Positions 5,374 to 8,423 of a DNA stretch of 8,423 nt are shown in pieces. Numbering within the stretch: position 1 is the stretch's first letter; each line of letters begins with the position of its first letter. Made by a program: the position numbers and the translations under genes. Origin of the DNA: Methanomassiliicoccaceae archaeon (lineage in GTDB: Archaea > Thermoplasmatota > Thermoplasmata > Methanomassiliicoccales > Methanomethylophilaceae); NCBI GenBank assembly GCA_009776695.1, contig WRNI01000057.1:1-8423 (forward strand). Direction: 5' to 3'. The notes below the pieces were generated by a model. The model searched no databases and was not told the origin of the DNA. It saw nothing but the letters and a program-made list of their open reading frames with translations.

Positions 5374-5967
5374 ATGTTCACATGTATCATAGGAGGGTTC
5401 CTCGGGACCGGTAAGACGACACTGCTGATGAAGATCGCCGGCAGATGCAGGCGTTCGGGCATAACCGTTGCGATCGTGGTCAACGAGATGGGCGAGATAG
5501 GCATTGACGGGGCGACCATAAAAGCGGAGGGTTACGACGCGGTCGAACTGCCCGACGGGTGCATATGCTGCTCCCTTTCGGGGACGCTGCAGAATGCGCT
5601 GAAGAATATTGACAGGGATATTCATCCCGATATCATAATAATAGAGCCGACCGGTCTGGCGCTGCCGCATAAAGTGAAAGAGCTGGTCCGTACGTCGCTG
5701 ATCGATTCTGACCGCACCGTGATCGTGGGGCTCGCGGACGCCCAAAGGTTTGACGAGTTAATGGAAAAGAAAGAGGAATTCTTCAGAAGGCAGCTGCATG
5801 CCTCCGATTTTATATTGGTCACAAAGATAGATTTATCTAATAAAGATGATATAAATCGTATATCAAACGAATTAAGGGCGATGCATTCCGGAAGGGACAT
5901 CGTCCATGTATCGGCAGTGACCGGGGAAGGGATCGACGAAGTTGCGGAGAGGATACTGAATGGCTGA
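5374..5967 (+). CDS. CobW/P47K-type G3E GTPase, short form without C-terminal domain
   Basis: This 197-residue protein is a G3E-class P-loop GTPase (CobW/HypB/UreG/MeaB group), whose members load metals or protect and service cofactor enzymes. Visible motifs in order: Walker A GGFLGTGKTT (7-16), the switch segment VNEMGEIGID (36-45), the metal-binding GCICC (62-66) diagnostic of the CobW/COG0523 branch, Walker B with IIIIEPTG (87-94), the base-recognition motif TKID (150-153), and SAVTGEG (180-186). It ends straight after the GTPase fold, while CobW proteins usually run to 320 residues or more with a C-terminal domain. The next gene overlaps it by eight bases and may supply that domain. Its place upstream of a RamA homologue and opposite mtaCB suggests a role in corrinoid or metal handling for methyl transfer; this is inference. 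The start is fixed by the family's N-terminal pattern, although there is no ribosome site. Confidence 0.9.
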   Translation: MFTCIIGGFLGTGKTTLLMKIAGRCRRSGITVAIVVNEMGEIGIDGATIKAEGYDAVELPDGCICCSLSGTLQNALKNIDRDIHPDIIIIEPTGLALPHKVKELVRTSLIDSDRTVIVGLADAQRFDELMEKKEEFFRRQLHASDFILVTKIDLSNKDDINRISNELRAMHSGRDIVHVSAVTGEGIDEVAERILNG

Positions 5968-6346
5968 CCCTTCGGGGATACCGGGCGGTACCGCGCACGG
6001 GCTGAATGCGTACGCGGACACAACGGACGCGGATACGGTACCGTCACTTGACCGTGCGATGATCGCGACCGCGGAATGGATAACGTCATCGGCGGGAACG
6101 TTCCTCGGGCACGTGAAGATGGCGGTCAGCGCCGGCAGCAGAACGATGACGCTGAATCTTACGGACCTGGGAACGGGAGTGGAGCACCACGGCTCTCTGG
6201 AGGATGGTGTTCGCGCCGACATAAGATTCATGGCCGCCGTGCTTGACGTCGATCACGGCGAACTGGCAGAAGTGATGAAAGAGGCACTGGCCTCTAACGG
6301 CTTTAAAGTAAAGGATAAGAATATAAATTTAGTGGAATTGAGGTAA
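5960..6346 (+). CDS. Uncharacterised 128-residue protein, possible detached CobW C-terminal domain
   Basis: I do not firmly recognise this protein. Residues 1-30 are Gly/Ala/Asp/Thr-rich and look like a flexible linker. The rest looks folded: AMIATAEWITSSAGTFLGHV, a strand-like MTLNLTDL, VEHHG (74-78), then RADIRFMAAVLDV followed by the helix HGELAEVMKEALASNG. The G-H-V-K segment (50-53), a second strand and a closing strand plus helix recall the C-terminal domains of P47K/CobW proteins. It has no cysteine and five histidines (13, 51, 76, 77, 99). The ATG at 5960 has GGAGAGG (5946-5952) seven bases upstream and overlaps the GTPase gene by eight bases in the +1 frame; the next gene begins five bases after its stop. 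Joined to the GTPase it would make a protein of normal CobW length. Cytoplasmic, no signal or membrane segment. Confidence 0.8.
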   Translation: MADPSGIPGGTAHGLNAYADTTDADTVPSLDRAMIATAEWITSSAGTFLGHVKMAVSAGSRTMTLNLTDLGTGVEHHGSLEDGVRADIRFMAAVLDVDHGELAEVMKEALASNGFKVKDKNINLVELR

Positions 6347-6351
6347 TTTGT

Positions 6352-7962
6352 ATGTACGGCATATCATTGGACATAGGAACGAGCGGAATAAGGGGCCACG
6401 GCGTTGAACTTTCATCGGGTAAGATATTATCCACGGCGATAACGGAATCGCATCCGTTGCCCGGCGCGAACATCATGGATCATTTGACATTTTGCATAAA
6501 GCTGGGAAAGGACGTTGCTCACAGCATTCTCATGGGAACGGTCAACAAACTGATCAAAGAGCTGAACATCGACATAGCAAAAGTAGAAAGGGTGGCGATA
6601 TGCGGCAACCCGATACAGCTGTCGCTGTTCCAGAACATGCAGATAGACGATCTCGCATATGCGGGCGAGAAGGCATGGGAGACCCGCGGTATCACGCCGC
6701 TGAAGCGCAACGCAAGGACGATACCCGCCGTTGACGTCGGTCTTGAGGTCCCGGACAAGGCGGAACTGCTTGTTCCTCCCGCAATAAAGCATGAGATAGG
6801 CGCTGACGCGCTGGCGATGCTGCTGAAGAGCGGTTTCCTTGATCAGAAGGAGAACTGTCTCGTTACCGATTACGGGACGAACGCGGAGATGGCGCTGAAG
6901 GTGGGCGACGAAATTTATACGGGATCCGCTGCCGCCGGTCCGGCGATGGAGGGCCAGCACATAAAGCACGGGATGCTCGCATCACCGGGCGCGATATCCG
7001 ATCTGGAGTACGATTTCAATTACAGGTGCAAAGTTCTGAACGAAGACTTGATGGCAGCGCCGGGCGATCTTATAGACCTGGCGTTCGGCTCCGTTGTCGA
7101 CGAGGGGGAGATGCATGGCAAGGCGATAGGCATCACCGGGACGGGAACCGTCGCGGTGCTCGCGGCGGCGATGGAATCGAACCTCTGGAGAAAAGGGAAA
7201 TTACAGATGCCGAACGGCCGCATTGACCTTCAGGACGGCATATTCGTAACGGAAGAGGACATTCTCGAGGCGGCGAAGGCGATCGGCGCCATGAGGGCCG
7301 GTCATTTCACACTGCTGGAGCACGCGGGCATAAAGTTCGAGGATCTTAACATAATGTACATGTCCGGCGCCACGGGAACGTACGTTGACGCGGAAAAGGC
7401 AAGACAGGTAGGCCTTCTGCCGCCCACGTGCAAGGAAATATACCAAATAGGGAACACATCGCTGGCGATGGCCACGGACATACTCAGAAAACCGGAACTG
7501 CTTGACGAATTGCAGTCAATAGCGGACGGCATACGTTCCAACCACGTGATGTTCGCAACTGACAAAGTATTTGAGAACATCTACATTCAGGAACTCGCGT
7601 ACTGGAACGAGGGCATGCCCATGTCCGCTTACAACGATAATTTGGCGGTATTGGGGATACAGCAATTGCCGAAAGTTTCCGGAAGGCCGAAGGTGCACAG
7701 GATAGCGGAACGTGACATTCCGATATTGGGTGACAAAGGCCTCAAGATAATAAAGGACTTCGGAACGGAGCTGAAGGGAAACTTCGCAGGGTGCACCGGA
7801 TGCCAGAAATGCGTGAAAGAATGTCCTGAATCCGCGTTAACGATGGACGCGGACAAGACAATGCGCGTGAAGACGAAGGAATGTCTGGGAACCGCGTGCT
7901 ACAGATGCCAGTTCGTCTGTCCCGAGAAGGTGTACAAGTACGATGACATGAGGCTTGCGTGA
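6352..7962 (+). CDS. ramA: RamA-like ATP-dependent corrinoid protein reductive activase
   Basis: This 536-residue iron-sulfur protein uses ATP to reduce the inactive Co(II) corrinoid of methyltransferase subunits back to Co(I), here most likely on MtaC. The N-terminal part is the ASKHA-type fold seen in RACo/RamA (DUF4445 group): ISLDIGTSGIRG (about 4-15), VTDYGTNAEMAL, a Gly/Thr-rich GITGTGTVAVLAA and MYMSGATGTYVD. The C-terminal part is a two-cluster ferredoxin domain with C481, C484, C487, C491 and C511, C516, C519, C523; the second motif has C-x4-C in place of C-x2-C. It lacks the N-terminal [2Fe-2S] domain of bacterial RACo, as RamA does. The size agrees with the roughly 60-kDa RamA of Methanosarcina. 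The start has GAGGT (6340-6344), overlapping the preceding stop, seven bases upstream. Last gene of the three-gene operon. The exact target (methanol or methylamine corrinoid proteins) cannot be read from sequence. Confidence 0.93.
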   Translation: MYGISLDIGTSGIRGHGVELSSGKILSTAITESHPLPGANIMDHLTFCIKLGKDVAHSILMGTVNKLIKELNIDIAKVERVAICGNPIQLSLFQNMQIDDLAYAGEKAWETRGITPLKRNARTIPAVDVGLEVPDKAELLVPPAIKHEIGADALAMLLKSGFLDQKENCLVTDYGTNAEMALKVGDEIYTGSAAAGPAMEGQHIKHGMLASPGAISDLEYDFNYRCKVLNEDLMAAPGDLIDLAFGSVVDEGEMHGKAIGITGTGTVAVLAAAMESNLWRKGKLQMPNGRIDLQDGIFVTEEDILEAAKAIGAMRAGHFTLLEHAGIKFEDLNIMYMSGATGTYVDAEKARQVGLLPPTCKEIYQIGNTSLAMATDILRKPELLDELQSIADGIRSNHVMFATDKVFENIYIQELAYWNEGMPMSAYNDNLAVLGIQQLPKVSGRPKVHRIAERDIPILGDKGLKIIKDFGTELKGNFAGCTGCQKCVKECPESALTMDADKTMRVKTKECLGTACYRCQFVCPEKVYKYDDMRLA

Positions 7963-7965
7963 TCA
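7960..7965. other. Shared palindrome TGATCA forming both convergent stop codons
   Basis: The palindrome supplies TGA for the RamA-like gene on the plus strand and TGA for the NAD kinase gene on the minus strand. There is no spacer between the two genes, so transcripts from each side must read into the other's coding region before they can end. Confidence 0.9.
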
Positions 7966-8423
7966 CGCGACCTTCATCAGGCGCTCCCGCCCGAACATGA
8001 AAACCACTTTCCTGTATCCTTTTAATTCCTCATCCAGAGCGGGATCGCCGGTGTCGGCGTGAATTTCCTTAAGATCGTTCAGTTTTGTAATTCCCGAGAC
8101 AAGTATGATGTTATCAGTTCCGATCATCCGTATAACTTTCGGCGTAAGTTCCTTGTTCCCCCTTCCTAAGAAGAATCCCTGTCTGCCGGTTATTCCAAGT
8201 ATCAGCACCGTTCTCTGATGCTTTTTGATCAGACGGATCAGCGTATTTTCGTTAAGGTCCGTGCCAATGATCTTTCCGCCGATGACCGCGTCGATCCCGA
8301 GCACCGTGTGCTCAAGGGACATCCTTTCCATTATCCGGCCCGTTGTGCTCCCGGGGCCGATGATGTACAACGTGTCAGTATCCATAACGGTTATCATATA
8401 TTCGGCCACTTCGTCCGCCTCTT
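7963..8423 (-). CDS. COG3199-type ATP-NAD kinase, C-terminal fragment (5' end outside window)
   Basis: The minus-strand frame is open from the window edge to TGA at 7965-7963 and gives 152 residues, so the gene begins beyond the window; the in-frame GTG at 8409 is probably internal (VAEYM), since the frame continues with EADE. The protein shows LYIIGPGSTTGRIM, VLGIDAVIGGKIIGTDLNE, LGITGRQGFFLGRGNKELTP, and near the end DTGDPALDEELKGYRKVVF. These are the conserved C-terminal blocks of the archaeal family annotated as ATP- or polyphosphate-dependent NAD kinase (COG3199), about 350 residues long when complete. It phosphorylates NAD to NADP in the cytoplasm and has no direct link to methanol metabolism. 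The family's N-terminal nucleotide-binding motif is outside the window, so activity cannot be judged. Confidence 0.87.
   Translation of the reverse strand, partial: EADEVAEYMITVMDTDTLYIIGPGSTTGRIMERMSLEHTVLGIDAVIGGKIIGTDLNENTLIRLIKKHQRTVLILGITGRQGFFLGRGNKELTPKVIRMIGTDNIILVSGITKLNDLKEIHADTGDPALDEELKGYRKVVFMFGRERLMKVA

Noticed and set aside
8407..8409. GTG at 8409 as start of the NAD kinase
   Set aside because: The frame stays open to the window edge and the family has a large N-terminal part, so the gene is truncated by the window rather than short.
1..8423. Mobile elements, CRISPR arrays, tRNA or rRNA genes, in-frame TAG pyrrolysine codons
   Set aside because: By eye I saw no terminal inverted repeats with a transposase, regular repeat-spacer units, or tRNA/rRNA-like structure, and no gene needs reading through a TAG.

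Overview
The window reads as a piece of a methylotrophic methanogen chromosome. It carries the methanol:corrinoid methyltransferase pair mtaC-mtaB, a RamA-type corrinoid-activating iron-sulfur protein, the 3' end of a probable methylcobamide:CoM methyltransferase (MtaA/UroD superfamily), archaeal-type IorAB and an archaeal-type NAD kinase of the COG3199 kind. TATA-like promoters, strong GGAGGTGATC-type ribosome sites and oligo-T ends also fit Archaea. The gene set and moderate GC suggest Methanomassiliicoccales (Thermoplasmatota) rather than Methanosarcina, but that is an inference. None of the nine stop codons is TAG, which agrees weakly with a pyrrolysine-using lineage.

Layout, left to right: (1) 1-225, + strand, the last 74 codons of the MtaA-like protein. 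(2) 351-2746, + strand, iorA-iorB, ATGA-overlapped subunits of indolepyruvate:ferredoxin oxidoreductase. (3) 2881-5066, - strand, mtaC then mtaB, converging on iorB with an oligo-T terminator between. (4) 5067-5373, an AT-rich divergent control region. (5) 5374-7962, + strand, a tight three-gene run: a short CobW/P47K-type G3E GTPase, a 128-residue uncharacterised protein that may be the detached C-terminal domain of that GTPase, and a RamA-like activase. (6) 7963-8423, - strand, the C-terminal part of an NAD kinase whose stop codon touches the RamA stop codon.

How the parts fit: MtaB would transfer the methyl of methanol to the Co(I) corrinoid on MtaC, and an MtaA-like enzyme would pass it to coenzyme M. 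Occasional oxidation of Co(I) to Co(II) is repaired by RamA with ATP and low-potential electrons. The substrate enzyme pair and its repair enzyme are transcribed away from one shared intergenic region, so this is a methanol-activation locus with its own maintenance operon. The GTPase and its small partner sit exactly where a corrinoid or metal chaperone would be expected, but nothing in the sequence proves that role.

The most striking non-coding feature is a 42-nt hairpin directly before mtaC (5072-5113). In the mtaC transcript it buries the whole Shine-Dalgarno sequence in a long stem, which suggests that translation of mtaCB is controlled.
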